DNA of 39,315 nt, from NCBI RefSeq assembly GCF_025370785.1, contig NZ_JAMXFA010000001.1, positions 1 through 39,315 of the forward strand, given 5' to 3'. Every line of letters starts with the position of its first letter. Position 1 is the stretch's first letter. Below are positions 27,219 through 36,426 of this stretch, one piece after another. This DNA is from Laspinema olomoucense D3b (GTDB lineage Bacteria > Cyanobacteriota > Cyanobacteriia > Cyanobacteriales > Laspinemataceae). The notes beneath the pieces were generated by a model. It ran no database searches and was not told the DNA's origin. It saw only the letters and a program-made list of their open reading frames with translations. Position numbers and translations under genes: made by a program.

Positions 27219-27250
27219 TTGACAAATCCCAAAGCATCGTGCAAGATATA
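27219..27250 (+). promoter_or_regulatory. Likely sigma-70 promoter of tRNA-Asp
   Basis: A perfect -35 TTGACA (27219-27224) is followed, after an 18-base spacer, by AAGATA or overlapping GATATA-type sequence (27243-27250), about 16 bases before the tRNA. Confidence 0.6.
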
Positions 27251-27265
27251 AAAGGCTCAAGGAAA

Positions 27266-27339
27266 GGGACTGTAGTTCAATTGGTTAGAGCACCGCCCTG
27301 TCACGGCGGAAGTTGCGGGTTCGAGCCCCGTCAGTCCCG
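27266..27339 (+). tRNA. tRNA-Asp (anticodon GUC)
   Basis: A full cloverleaf is visible. The acceptor arms GGGACTG (27266-27272) and CAGTCCC (27332-27338) pair perfectly, with discriminator G. The anticodon stem CCGCC/GGCGG encloses the loop CTGTCAC, giving GUC. The T arm contains GTTCGAGCC. CCA is not encoded. It lies 95 bp upstream of gltX on the same strand. Confidence 0.97.
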
Positions 27340-27434
27340 TTTAAAATATAAATCAGGTTACGCGCCGTGTTTTCCTAAATAGTAGGGGGCACGGCGTGTC
27401 TCCTTGAAAATGAAGTTAATTAGAGAAAATAATT

Positions 27435-29366
27435 GTGACTGTTCGCGTGAGAATAGCTCCTAGTCCTACTGGGAACTTACATATTGGAACAGCCAGAACG
27501 GCTGTGTTTAACTGGTTATTTGCCCGTCATGAGGGAGGCCAGTTCATTTTACGGGTCGAAGATACCGACGAGGAGCGATCGCGCCCTGAGTTCACCCAAA
27601 ATATCCTGGATGGACTCACCTGGCTGGGTTTGAACTGGGATGCAGGCCCGGTTTTCCAGTCCAAGCGTCTCGACCTCTACCGGGAACGAGTCAAAACTCT
27701 CATTGATAAGGGTCTCGCCTATCGGTGTTACACCACCGCCGAAGAACTCGACGAAATGAGAGAAGCCCAAAAAGCGCGGAATGAAGCCCCCCGCTACGAT
27801 AACCGTCACCGCAATCTAACGGTGGATGAAATCGCCAGATTTGAAGCGGAAGGACGGCCCTCGGTGATTCGGTTCAAAATCGAAGACGATCGCGAGATTG
27901 TCTGGAATGACTTAGTGCGCGGTGAAGTCTCCTGGCGAGGCAGTGACCTTGGCGGAGATATGGTGATCGCCCGGGGTTCCAGTGGTGCCGACATCGGGAT
28001 GCCACTCTATAACCTCGCTGTTGTTGTCGATGACATTGACATGAGAATCACCCAAGTGATTCGCGGGGAAGACCATATTGCCAATACCGCCAAACAAATT
28101 CTGCTTTATGAAGCCTTTGACGTCGCGGTCCCTGAGTTTGCCCATACGCCCCTGATTTTGGATATTTCCGGCAAAAAACTCTCAAAACGAGATAATGTGA
28201 CGGGCATTTCCGAATTTCAGGCAATGGGATTCCTCCCCGAAGCCTTGGTCAACTATATGACCTTGCTGGGTTGGTCCCCGCCGGATAACCAGGAACTCTT
28301 TACCCTGGAGGAAGCGGCGCAGAAGTTTAGCTTCGATCGCGTCAATAAAGCCGGTGCCAAATTTGACTGGGATAAACTGGATTGGATTAATAGCCAATAC
28401 CTCCACCAAATGTCCCCGGAAAAACTCACCGCCCACTTGATTCCAGTGTGGCAACAAGCGGGATACCCCGTTGATCCGGAGGGCAACCGTCCTTGGTTGG
28501 AACAACTATCTGCCTTAATTGGTCCGAGTTTAACTCGCTTGACCGATGCAGTCGAACTCAGTCGGATGTTCTTTGTGGATGAGGTCGAACTCAGCGACGA
28601 AGCGGCAGCCGAACTGGAAAAAGAGGGAGCCTCCCAGGTTCTCGAAGCGGTAATCGGACATTTAAAAAGTCACGAAAGCCTGACAGCAGCAGATGCCCAA
28701 GACATCATTAAACAGGTCACCAAACAGCTCAATGTCAAAAAAGGGCTAGTAATGCGATCGCTGCGGGCCGGATTAACCGGCGAACTGCACGGTCCTGACC
28801 TGATACAATCTTGGGTATTACTTTATCAGCGGGAGCTCGACAAAACGCGCCTGCACAAAGTCTTAAAGGTTGACGAACAAGAGGGTAGTACCTTGACTCA
28901 AAATCCTGAACCAGAAACACCCCCAGATAAGATTGTGGTAGAAATTCCTACTTCAGAAATTCCTGTGGACGAGATTCCTGAACCACCGGCTATCCCAGTG
29001 GTAACCACGGGAATCCCCAGTACAGAGGCCACGAATGACCAGTTCGAGCGGATCGGCAAACAAGTTCGCGAAATCCTCTCTTATCTCCCGGATTACGTGA
29101 CTGGGTTTGTTAAAGACAACCAAAGACCCTTAACCACCGTTGGTTTACTGATTGCGGCTTTGGTGTCCCTCAGAGTATTGGTTGCTGTCTTGGAAGTGCT
29201 TAACGGCATTCCCCTAGTACAGCCAACCTTTGAAATCGTGGGTATGGCTTACTCGGGCTGGTTTATTTATCGGTATTTACTCAGTGCAGCGACTCGTAAA
29301 GAGTTGTCGGTCAAAGTTGAGGAAATCAAAGAACAAATTACCGGGAACCATTCCCCCAAACCCTAG
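27435..29366 (+). CDS. gltX: Glutamyl-tRNA synthetase with C-terminal CAAD membrane domain
   Basis: Charges tRNA with glutamate; the product also feeds tetrapyrrole synthesis through glutamyl-tRNA reductase. The catalytic core has the HIGH-type motif ([12 protein letters not shown]) near the start and KLSKR at 248-252; the anticodon-binding domain ends near 485. Unlike ordinary bacterial GluRS (~470-490 aa) this protein has 643 residues: a Pro/Glu-rich linker (~488-540) followed by a domain with two hydrophobic helices ([20 protein letters not shown] and [17 protein letters not shown]) at ~543-640. This matches the cyanobacterial aminoacyl-tRNA-synthetase-appended domain (CAAD), which tethers synthetases to thylakoid membranes. 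The start is GTG at 27435. Confidence 0.95.
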   Translation: MTVRVRIAPSPTGNLHIGTARTAVFNWLFARHEGGQFILRVEDTDEERSRPEFTQNILDGLTWLGLNWDAGPVFQSKRLDLYRERVKTLIDKGLAYRCYTTAEELDEMREAQKARNEAPRYDNRHRNLTVDEIARFEAEGRPSVIRFKIEDDREIVWNDLVRGEVSWRGSDLGGDMVIARGSSGADIGMPLYNLAVVVDDIDMRITQVIRGEDHIANTAKQILLYEAFDVAVPEFAHTPLILDISGKKLSKRDNVTGISEFQAMGFLPEALVNYMTLLGWSPPDNQELFTLEEAAQKFSFDRVNKAGAKFDWDKLDWINSQYLHQMSPEKLTAHLIPVWQQAGYPVDPEGNRPWLEQLSALIGPSLTRLTDAVELSRMFFVDEVELSDEAAAELEKEGASQVLEAVIGHLKSHESLTAADAQDIIKQVTKQLNVKKGLVMRSLRAGLTGELHGPDLIQSWVLLYQRELDKTRLHKVLKVDEQEGSTLTQNPEPETPPDKIVVEIPTSEIPVDEIPEPPAIPVVTTGIPSTEATNDQFERIGKQVREILSYLPDYVTGFVKDNQRPLTTVGLLIAALVSLRVLVAVLEVLNGIPLVQPTFEIVGMAYSGWFIYRYLLSAATRKELSVKVEEIKEQITGNHSPKP

Positions 29367-29371
29367 GGAAT

Positions 29372-29640
29372 TGGACTGTCGGTTGAGGGTCCCAGCCGTG
29401 TCCTGACCCTTCCTGAAACTGTTCCCCGGTTCTATTTTGCCTTGTGCATCCACCGTTTCGTTCCACACACTCCTTTGAGGATGCGGTGAGCAGGGGGGCT
29501 TATCCCCAGGACGGGCAGTCGGCTGGACTATCTAGCTGTCTCCTCTGAGTCTGCTAAACCGCATCGCCGTTCTAGGCATCAACTTTTCCGAGGAATCGGG
29601 ACAGTCTGGGGGACGTTTAAAAAAAACCGATTGATACAAG
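29372..29640 (+). ncRNA. Possible structured RNA or 3'UTR downstream of gltX
   Basis: About 270 gene-free bases precede a strong terminator. Several complementary stretches can be seen: GACTGTC (29374-29380) with GACAGTC (29600-29606), AGGGTC (29386-29391) with GACCCT (29405-29410), GCATCC (29446-29451) with GGATGC (29479-29484), and a local GGGG/CCCC hairpin near 29495-29507. The first would close the whole segment. I could not match it to tmRNA, RNase P RNA, SRP RNA or a known riboswitch. It may simply be the gltX 3'UTR. Confidence 0.3.
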
Positions 29641-29646
29641 ATTCAT

Positions 29647-29679
29647 AAAATGGGCGCATCTAGGTGCGCCCATTTTTGC
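29647..29679 (+). terminator. Intrinsic terminator ahead of ftsH
   Basis: AAAATGGGCGCA (29647-29658) pairs with TGCGCCCATTTT (29665-29676) around a 6-base loop, followed by TTGCTTTTT. It ends transcription from gltX or from the segment before it. Confidence 0.85.
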
Positions 29680-30027
29680 TTTTTGTGAAATTGTCTTAAC
29701 ATAACTTAAACTTAAAGAACGGTTTTCCGAACTATGCCGCAAATTGGCAGAGTCACTGAGTAGTCGGTTTACCTGATTCTGAGAGGGTTTTACCGACTTT
29801 TAGGGGAGTCAGTTGCATCGATCCTGATAATTAAGTTAAATTTGATTAAGATTCTGATCGGGATGGACGGTTTTACTCTATACCGGGACTCGACCCCTAG
29901 GGGTAGGAGCGGAAAGCGGCAACAAGAGAACCCCCCGACTCCCCTCAATCAACTCGCTTGGGTCTAATTACACCCAATTTGCTTTTAATCTCATTGTCTG
30001 AATTTGTACTAGAGGCCACCGCATCCT
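29680..30027 (+). other. Upstream region of ftsH
   Basis: About 350 bases with no gene seen. It presumably holds the ftsH promoter and a leader. AT-rich blocks occur at 29695-29720 and 29825-29855, but no clearly spaced promoter could be chosen. Confidence 0.5.
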
Positions 30028-31914
30028 ATGAAATCTTCCTGGAGAATAATTTTACTGTGGGCATTACCTGCATTAGTAATCGCCTTTTTCGTTTGGCAGG
30101 GAGTATTTTCCTCCCCGGCTATGAATATGGGAAATAATGCCGCCAATACTCGCATGAGCTACGGTCGGTTTTTGGAATACCTGGACGCCGATCGCGTCAC
30201 CAACGTAGATTTGTTTGAAGGTGGCCGGACGGCGATCGTTGAAGCCGTCGATCCCGATCTAGACAACCGAGTGCAGCGTTTGCGAGTCGATTTGCCAGGA
30301 AATACTCCCGAACTGATCGCCCGCCTCAGAGACTCCAACATCAGTTTTGACTCCCACCCCATCCGCAATGATGGAGCAATCTGGGGACTCTTGGGCAATT
30401 TAATTTTCCCCGTCCTGTTGTTGGCTGGATTATTCTTCCTCTTCCGTCGTTCCAGCAATGTTCCTGGAGGTCCAGGACAAGCCATGAACTTCGGCAAATC
30501 CAAAGCTCGTTTTCAGATGGAAGCGAAAACTGGGGTGATGTTTGACGATGTGGCAGGCATTGAAGAAGCTAAAGAAGAACTCCAAGAAGTCGTTACATTC
30601 CTGAAAAAACCGGAACGCTTTACCGCAGTCGGTGCAAAGATTCCTAAAGGCGTCCTGTTGATTGGACCGCCGGGAACGGGGAAAACCTTACTCGCTAAGG
30701 CGATCGCCGGAGAAGCGGGCGTCCCCTTCTTCAGCATCTCCGGGTCTGAATTCGTAGAAATGTTTGTGGGCGTCGGTGCTTCCCGTGTCCGGGACCTGTT
30801 CAAGAAAGCTAAAGAAAATGCCCCCTGTATCATTTTCATTGATGAAATTGACGCCGTAGGTCGTCAACGGGGTGCAGGCATCGGCGGTGGCAACGATGAA
30901 CGGGAACAAACCCTTAATCAACTCCTGACCGAAATGGATGGATTTGAGGGCAATACCGGCATCATTATTATTGCAGCCACTAACCGTCCTGATGTCTTGG
31001 ATTCGGCCCTGTTGCGTCCGGGCCGTTTCGATCGCCAAGTCATGGTCGATGCCCCAGATATTAAGGGTCGTCTGGAAATTTTGGACGTCCATGCGCGAAA
31101 TAAGAAGCTATCGGATCAAGTCTCCTTAGAGGCGATCGCCCGTCGGACTCCCGGTTTTACCGGCGCCGATTTAGCCAACTTGCTCAACGAGGCGGCTATC
31201 TTAACCGCCCGTCGCCGTAAAGAAGCGATTACCATTCTGGAAATTGATGATGCCGTAGACCGGGTTGTAGCCGGGATGGAAGGCACTCCCCTGGTGGATA
31301 GCAAGAGCAAACGCTTGATTGCTTATCATGAAATTGGTCATGCGATCGTCGGGACCTTGGTCAAGGACCATGACCCGGTGCAGAAAGTTACCTTGATTCC
31401 CCGAGGACAAGCACAGGGTTTGACTTGGTTTATGCCGAATGAAGACCAAATGCTGGTCTCTAAGTCTCAGTTAATGGCCCGGATTATGGGTGCTTTGGGT
31501 GGACGTGCCGCTGAAGAAGTCATTTTTGGGGATTCTGAAGTGACCACGGGTGCCGGAGGTGACTTGCAACAGGTGACTGGAATGGCGCGTCAGATGGTGA
31601 CTCGCTTCGGGATGTCCGATTTGGGTCCAATGTCTTTGGAAACCCAACAAGGGGAAGTGTTTTTAGGTCGCGATTTAATGACGCGATCGGAATATTCTGA
31701 CGAAATTGCCTCTCGCATTGACGCTCAAGTGCGTTCCATTGTGGAACATTGTCATGAGGAAGCCAAGCGGATTGTCCGGGAAAATCGGATCGTAATTGAC
31801 CGCTTGGTAGATATTCTGATTGAGAAAGAATCCGTAGACGGCGAAGAGTTGCGTCAAATTGTGGCGGAATACACGACGGTTCCAGAAAAAGATCTGTTTG
31901 TCCCAATTTTGTAA
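30028..31914 (+). CDS. ftsH: ATP-dependent zinc metalloprotease FtsH (thylakoid FtsH2-like)
   Basis: Membrane AAA+ protease that extracts and degrades membrane proteins, in cyanobacteria notably damaged D1 during photosystem II repair. The 628-aa protein has two N-terminal membrane segments (~8-26 and ~122-140) around a lumenal domain, Walker A GPPGTGKT at 213-220, Walker [12 protein letters not shown], the second region of homology with an Arg finger (LRPGRFDRQ), and the zinc site HEIGH at 434-438. The N-terminus ([28 protein letters not shown]) and overall sequence resemble Synechocystis FtsH2 (slr0228) more than other paralogues. FtsH2 normally assembles with FtsH3; that partner is not in this window. 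A strong terminator follows. Confidence 0.95.
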   Translation: MKSSWRIILLWALPALVIAFFVWQGVFSSPAMNMGNNAANTRMSYGRFLEYLDADRVTNVDLFEGGRTAIVEAVDPDLDNRVQRLRVDLPGNTPELIARLRDSNISFDSHPIRNDGAIWGLLGNLIFPVLLLAGLFFLFRRSSNVPGGPGQAMNFGKSKARFQMEAKTGVMFDDVAGIEEAKEELQEVVTFLKKPERFTAVGAKIPKGVLLIGPPGTGKTLLAKAIAGEAGVPFFSISGSEFVEMFVGVGASRVRDLFKKAKENAPCIIFIDEIDAVGRQRGAGIGGGNDEREQTLNQLLTEMDGFEGNTGIIIIAATNRPDVLDSALLRPGRFDRQVMVDAPDIKGRLEILDVHARNKKLSDQVSLEAIARRTPGFTGADLANLLNEAAILTARRRKEAITILEIDDAVDRVVAGMEGTPLVDSKSKRLIAYHEIGHAIVGTLVKDHDPVQKVTLIPRGQAQGLTWFMPNEDQMLVSKSQLMARIMGALGGRAAEEVIFGDSEVTTGAGGDLQQVTGMARQMVTRFGMSDLGPMSLETQQGEVFLGRDLMTRSEYSDEIASRIDAQVRSIVEHCHEEAKRIVRENRIVIDRLVDILIEKESVDGEELRQIVAEYTTVPEKDLFVPIL

Positions 31915-31970
31915 GGGATTTTAGGGGATACGGTGCTGGTTATTTTAACCCGTTCCCCTGGACTTGAATC

Positions 31971-32005
31971 AAAAAGGAGGGGGAATTTTACCCCCTCCTT
32001 TTTTT
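31971..32005 (+). terminator. Intrinsic terminator of ftsH
   Basis: AAAAAGGAGGGGG (31971-31983) and CCCCCTCCTTTTT (31991-32003) form a 13-bp perfect stem with a 7-base loop and a T run. Confidence 0.9.
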
Positions 32006-32089
32006 GTGGATACTTCGGCCAATGGGAGAAAGGGTTTAAAGTTTCGACCATTTCAGGAGGAGGAATTGTTAAGCCCTATCTGAATAAAA

Positions 32090-32170
32090 TAGCCCTCTTG
32101 CAAAAAAAAGGATTGATCCCTCCAACCCCCCTTGTTAAGGGGGGCTTTAAAGAATTTTGCAAGAGGTCTA
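32090..32170. repeat. MITE-like element, copy 2 (81 bp)
   Basis: The terminal inverted repeats TAGCCCTCTTGCAAAA (32090-32105) and TTTTGCAAGAGGTCTA (32155-32170) match at 15 of 16 positions. A central CCCCCCTT/AAGGGGGG hairpin follows the same design as 11520-11603. TA bounds both ends. There is no coding capacity. Confidence 0.8.
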
Positions 32171-32199
32171 ATAAATGAGAGATGAGGGTTAAGTTTGGC

Positions 32200-32694
32200 T
32201 TAGGTTACGGGTAATGCGCCTTGGACAATTAAAACCGAGCAAGGTGCGTTATGGGTAATGTAGTTACTGACGCTGCCTAAAAAGAGTTCCGTCATCCCTT
32301 TGCGACCTCTGCGGCCTACTACAATTAAGTTAGCGCCCCAGCTTTTGGCTAACTCACAAGAGAGGGCACCGGCATCGCCGACGCTATGATGGCACAGGGT
32401 GGGGATATTGCGGGCCATTGCCATTTCTGCATATCCCTGGAGTATTTCTTTGGTTTTTCCGAGTTGCGCTTCGAGTCGTTGTTGTTGAATTTCGGGGATT
32501 TCTCGTCCTAGAGATGGACTTAATCCCATGCCGGTCCCCACCATTGGGGAGATCTCTGCCAGGGCTTCGACTTGAATGGCATGAAATAGCATCAGTTCGG
32601 CTTTTTCTTTTTCTGCTAAATCGATAACCTGATTGATGACCAAATCAGATTCGGGGGAACGATCAATCGCGACCAGAATTTTATGATAAGTCAT
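32200..32694 (-). CDS. Universal stress protein (UspA family)
   Basis: A 164-aa cytosolic UspA-domain protein. It starts with MTYHKILVAIDRSPESDLV, and carries the nucleotide-binding pattern near the C-terminus (VVGRRGRKGMTELFLGSVS, then NYITHNAPCSVLIVQ) that marks the ATP-binding subgroup. Longer than the minimal ~140 aa because of an insertion after residue 40 (the METHIONINE/Gly-rich MVGTGMGLSPSLGRE stretch and a coiled helix), common in cyanobacterial Usps. A single-gene unit on the minus strand, convergent to ftsH. Confidence 0.92.
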   Translation of the reverse strand: MTYHKILVAIDRSPESDLVINQVIDLAEKEKAELMLFHAIQVEALAEISPMVGTGMGLSPSLGREIPEIQQQRLEAQLGKTKEILQGYAEMAMARNIPTLCHHSVGDAGALSCELAKSWGANLIVVGRRGRKGMTELFLGSVSNYITHNAPCSVLIVQGALPVT

Positions 32695-33114
32695 GGGGAA
32701 TTCTCCAAGTGTCGTTACTGGGGCGATCGCCCCACGGAATCGGCCTCTTGTTCAAGGTAACCCGATTATTAGGTTGGGCGCATCTTCTCCCAGGGCGATT
32801 TGTTGTTTCAGCCCTGATTCCTTTCCCAGTTCCTCAGCTTACCCCTATTATCCTTTCTTTATCACTTTTTAGATATTTTGTCAAGTAAAAATGACGATCG
32901 CATTCCTGAAGCGCGGGGATTATTTTCTCGAATCATAGCGACAGAGGGAGCTTAAAAAAACTTAACTGAAATCCGGGCAAATTGGCCTAAGTTATACACA
33001 AATCATACAGCCCGCAAACGCGATCGCAAACATTCGGATGATAAATTGAACACTAAGTTCAGATTTCCCGGACTTCAAGACCAATTTTAAAGATTTGTGA
33101 TGGAGAGTAAAGAT
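32695..33114. other. Divergent intergenic region between usp and the small membrane protein gene
   Basis: About 420 bases with no convincing gene. It contains an HIP1-type site (near 32724), several CGATCG sites and a short dyad TGAAC-N5-GTTCA at 33047-33061, 54 bases before the downstream start, which could be an operator or chance. Confidence 0.45.
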
Positions 33115-33432
33115 ATGTTAAAACATCAGGTCGGCCCGTCCGATATCCCTTCTACCCAGCTTCTAGTTGAGGCTCAGTTGTTAGGCTTATGGTCTAGCAG
33201 CGGGAATCAGTGGAGTCCGGTGATTCAAGAAGAGTGCTTGAAAACGCTGCAAGGTCCGGTTAAAGCCGCGAAAAAAAATCAATTTCCCTCAAATTTAACC
33301 CTATTTGGGGCTTGGTTACTTTTATTCATAACCGTAGCTGCGATGTTAGCTCCTATCTCTACTTCTTGGGGCCAAGAGTCTTACTCTAACCAGATAGTAC
33401 CCGAAGAAAGTGGGTTCACACTTCCGGAATAA
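33115..33432 (+). CDS. Small single-pass membrane protein, function unknown
   Basis: Not recognised. The ATG at 33115 is chosen because GGAGAG lies seven to nine bases upstream, giving 105 residues; in-frame GTG 33097 and ATG 33100 would add a few residues. The N-terminal ~65 residues are soluble and polar (MLKHQVGPSDIPSTQLLVEA ... QWSPVIQEECLKTLQG). Then comes one membrane helix (LTLFGAWLLLFITVAAMLAPI) and a short polar tail. With a soluble N-terminus and a late helix it could be anchored with the N-terminus in the cytosol. No partner is evident. Confidence 0.6.
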   Translation: MLKHQVGPSDIPSTQLLVEAQLLGLWSSSGNQWSPVIQEECLKTLQGPVKAAKKNQFPSNLTLFGAWLLLFITVAAMLAPISTSWGQESYSNQIVPEESGFTLPE

Positions 33433-34067
33433 AAGCAATTGACTGGGGATAAAAACGGAATTAAAATATTACCCGAATTGGAGGGAATAAAAATTAGTGC
33501 GGAGTGCTTTTAAGAATTTATCTAAATTCCCCGCCCGGAAAAGAAATAGAAAATTGTAATTAGAACGCTGATGGATTGGCGGGGCTTACTGACCTTTATA
33601 AATTGGTGGAAATGTATGAAGGTCCAAAGTTAAAGTAATGAACTAGCCCGGGCTGTCCTCTGTGCCGGTGGAATAGAATCTAATCGCAACAATTTAATAG
33701 CTGGATTATTCCATCGCTCAAACCCTACGGGGTAGCCCCCAACCTTGAAAACTTTACCCTAGATAATTTGACCGTGCAATGCGATCGCTGAGGTTAGAGC
33801 AAATCGATCGCCCAGAACCCCAAGTCACTCTGATTGTTCGTCCGTCAGGGTTCCAGGTAATGGCTTTCCAGAACAATAGGCTGAGGCACAAACGGGGTTT
33901 CTGCCTGAGTTGAGGTGATTTCATCCTTTTTCAACCTGAAGTTTATATATTTGGGATGGTTTTCGGCCCTAAACGCTCTTGCCGATAGCAAAATCAATAG
34001 ATACACTGGCATTTGGAGCCGCTGCACGTTCACGGTTGCTCAAGTAACCAAGGGAGTTAAAAAATAA
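33433..34067. other. Gene-poor stretch upstream of the TpsB gene
   Basis: About 635 bases without a solid gene. A short frame at 33779-33907 on the plus strand (ATG, 42 codons) reads as protein-like sequence (EQIDRPEPQVTLIVRPSGFQ), and the bases just before it read NLENFTLDNLTVQCDR in another frame, so a decayed gene is possible. A perfect palindrome AGCCCGGGCT lies at 33645-33654. The TpsB promoter should be in the right part. Confidence 0.4.
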
Positions 34068-36221
34068 ATGCTCTGGAAGAATAGGCTAGATCAAGTGGGT
34101 GGGCATGGTGATGGTTCGATGCAGAAGAACATGATATTAAACGCTCTGCGGTATGGATCTTCAATTCCAGTATTCTTGGCGATCGCCAATTTTTCCGGGG
34201 GTCAAGCCATAGCAGCAGACAGCGAACCCTTATTACCCGGGGAATCAGCAGATTTGGTGAGTCTAAATCCCCAGGAAACAGCCCAGGAAAAAGCCCTCAA
34301 CAGTAGCGATCGCTTCCAGATATTTGGAACTCCGGAAAAAGCAGCCGATCGGACAACCACTCCTGGAAAATTTGGAGATTTGGGGTTGCTAGAGGAGGGG
34401 GAAAGGAGTTGCGATCGCGAAGCGTCTCGGAACGAGAATCGCCAAGCGTCTCGGAACGAGAATCGCCAAGCGTCTCGGAACGAGAATCGCCCCTGTGATG
34501 ACAGTCTGGAGACGCATTTACAGAGCATTCCCTCCCCAACCACACCCACGGTACTGAGCGCCGGTATGCCAGAGGCGATCGCCCAAACCCCTCCTGCCCA
34601 GCCCCCGCAACCTCCTACCCAAGAGCCATTACCCCCCCTACCCGAAGTAGAGCCGACCCCTCCAGAAGACCAAGAACCCCCAGTCTTGACCCCTCCAGAA
34701 GAACAACCCGACCCCGATCAATCTCCCGAGGTAGAAATTCCCATTCGCCAGGTGAACGTCACTGGCTCTACCGTACTCACTGATACAGAGATTCAAACTC
34801 TTGTTGCCGAAGTTGAGGGACAAACCGTTTCCCTCGATCGCCTCCGACAAGTGGCGGATAAAATCACCCAAATTTATCTCGATCGCGGTTATATCACCTC
34901 CCGCGCCGTACTCGGGGATCAAGTCATCGAAGATGGCATCGTCGAAATTCAAGTCATTGAAGGGACTTTAGCCGCCATTGAAGTTGAAGGGAACAACCGA
35001 GTGAGAGAGTCCTATATCCGTTCTCGGATCGAACTTGGGGGAGGTGCGCCCTTGAATACTGCCCGCTTGGAAGATCAGTTGCGGTTACTGCGCCTCGACC
35101 CTTTATTTCAAAATATTGAAGCCAGTTTGCGTGCCGGTGATCAAATTGCGCAGAGTATTCTCACCGTGCGGGTACAAGAAGCTAATCCCTTTGGGTTGAA
35201 TGTAGGCGCTGATAATTTATCCCCTCCCAGTGTCGGTTCGGAACGCTTAGGGGGAACCGTGCGCTATCGCAACGTGACGGGGTTTGGGGATGAAATTGCC
35301 GCGAGTTACTATTGGGGAACCGGAGACTCGCAAATCTACGACCTCAGCTATCGAATCCCGGTGAATGCCATGAATGGAACTTTGGCGTTTCGGGTGGCTC
35401 CCAACCAAAATGGCATCATTCAGGAAGAGTTTAGAGAGTTGAATATTGAAGGGGAATCCCAACTATATGAAGTGAGCTTCCGACAACCTTGGGTGCGATC
35501 GCCTCGACAAGAATTCGCCACTTCTCTTGGGTTTACGTTCCAGGAAAGTCAAACCTTTGTTGACGGTGAACCGTTTGGGTTTGGCAGTGGTCCTAACGAA
35601 GATGGGATTACCCGGACTAGCACCTTCAAGATCGGCGCTGACTACCTACGCCGGGACGTTCAAGGCGCTTGGTCCGTGCGATCGCTGTTGAACATCGGGA
35701 CGGGGTTATTTGATGCTACTAACAATGATGACCCCATCCCCGATGGACAATTTTTGAGCTGGATTTCTCAGGTGCAGCGAGTACAACGGTTAGGTGGGTC
35801 ACAACTGTTAATTATTCAAGCGGATTTACAGTTAAGTCCCCATAGTTTGCTCTCCTCCCAGCAATTTGTGATTGGGGGCGGTCAATCTTTACGGGGGTAT
35901 CGTCAAAACGTGCGATCGGGCGATAATGGGTTTCGCTTCAGCGTAGAAGATCGCATTGTTATCCTCCGGGATACTTCCGGAATTCCCATCTTTCAATTTG
36001 CCCCATTTTTAGACGTAGGAACGGTTTGGAATCATGTGGATAATCCCAATGAGTTACCGAGACAAACCTTTCTAGCCGGGATAGGAATAGGTGTACTCTG
36101 GCAAGTTTTTCCCGGGTTGAATGTGCGGGTTGATTATGGACGACCTATTTTCCAAATTGATGATAAAGGCACGAATGCCCAAGATGACGGATTTTATTTT
36201 ACCGTCAATTATCAACTATAA
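34068..36221 (+). CDS. TpsB/ShlB-type two-partner secretion outer-membrane transporter
   Basis: A 717-aa outer-membrane protein of the ShlB/FhaC/HecB family, which exports a large TpsA substrate through a 16-strand barrel. Parts: a signal peptide (hydrophobic core SSIPVFLAIANF, cut after QAIA), a long unstructured region (~55-220) with an in-frame octapeptide repeat ASRNENRQ x3 (118-141) and a Pro/Glu-rich tract, POTRA domains from ~225 (PIRQVNVTGSTVLTDTEI; VEGNNRVRESYIRSRI), then the barrel with the FhaC-like region VIGGGQSLRGYRQNVRSGDNG (within ~605-630). The ATG at 34068 or the later ATG at 34119 could start translation. No TpsA gene with a recognisable haemagglutination domain is seen; the next gene is a DUF4114 protein. 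Confidence 0.9.
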   Translation: MLWKNRLDQVGGHGDGSMQKNMILNALRYGSSIPVFLAIANFSGGQAIAADSEPLLPGESADLVSLNPQETAQEKALNSSDRFQIFGTPEKAADRTTTPGKFGDLGLLEEGERSCDREASRNENRQASRNENRQASRNENRPCDDSLETHLQSIPSPTTPTVLSAGMPEAIAQTPPAQPPQPPTQEPLPPLPEVEPTPPEDQEPPVLTPPEEQPDPDQSPEVEIPIRQVNVTGSTVLTDTEIQTLVAEVEGQTVSLDRLRQVADKITQIYLDRGYITSRAVLGDQVIEDGIVEIQVIEGTLAAIEVEGNNRVRESYIRSRIELGGGAPLNTARLEDQLRLLRLDPLFQNIEASLRAGDQIAQSILTVRVQEANPFGLNVGADNLSPPSVGSERLGGTVRYRNVTGFGDEIAASYYWGTGDSQIYDLSYRIPVNAMNGTLAFRVAPNQNGIIQEEFRELNIEGESQLYEVSFRQPWVRSPRQEFATSLGFTFQESQTFVDGEPFGFGSGPNEDGITRTSTFKIGADYLRRDVQGAWSVRSLLNIGTGLFDATNNDDPIPDGQFLSWISQVQRVQRLGGSQLLIIQADLQLSPHSLLSSQQFVIGGGQSLRGYRQNVRSGDNGFRFSVEDRIVILRDTSGIPIFQFAPFLDVGTVWNHVDNPNELPRQTFLAGIGIGVLWQVFPGLNVRVDYGRPIFQIDDKGTNAQDDGFYFTVNYQL
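34420..34491 (+). repeat. In-frame 24-nt tandem repeat (3 perfect units) inside the TpsB gene
   Basis: Three identical 24-base units (34420-34443, 34444-34467, 34468-34491) each hold the palindrome TCTCG-GAA-CGAGA. They code for the octapeptide repeat in the unstructured region ahead of the POTRA domains. A GCGATCGC site abuts the left end. Confidence 0.92.
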
Positions 36222-36296
36222 TTCTATCCTTTTCCACAATTAAATTACTGAGTTTGGCATTAAGATATGCAGTAGTAATCTTGAGGCCAAACTGGG

Positions 36297-36426
36297 TATA
36301 ATACCAAATCCGCTTGTTAAAAGTCGTTTTTATCCCATAGCGGGCTGAGGCAGGCTTTGTCCCTGTAGACCCACCCTTGAGGGTGTGGGTTTTTATAGGT
36401 CTTTAAAAACCGGATTCCGTATAATT
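36297..36426. repeat. MITE-like element with imperfect terminal inverted repeats, 3' of the TpsB gene
   Basis: The left end TATAATACCAAATCCG plus CTTGTTAAAAG and the right end CTTTAAAAACCGGATTCCG plus TATAATT are imperfect inverted repeats of ~25 bp. The ~130-bp element has no real coding capacity; the 61-codon minus-strand frame across it is not convincing. Confidence 0.5.
36369..36395 (+). terminator. Probable terminator of the TpsB gene
   Basis: A hairpin ACCC-ACCC/GGGT-(GT bulge)-GGGT is followed by TTTTAT, ~150 bases after the TpsB stop codon and inside the repeat element. Confidence 0.5.

Noticed and set aside
27266-29366. tRNA-Asp and gltX as one functional unit
   Set aside because: The tRNA is for aspartate while the enzyme is GluRS, so adjacency is not a cognate pairing. 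Co-transcription is possible but carries no functional inference.
29372-29640. tmRNA, RNase P RNA, SRP RNA or a known riboswitch
   Set aside because: None of the core motifs known for these RNAs could be found. Only unassigned pairings remain, so the segment is listed as a low-confidence candidate.
33845-34033. 62-codon minus-strand gene upstream of the TpsB gene
   Set aside because: It has no ribosome-binding site, no family similarity and mixed composition; it overlaps a better plus-strand reading at 33779-33907.
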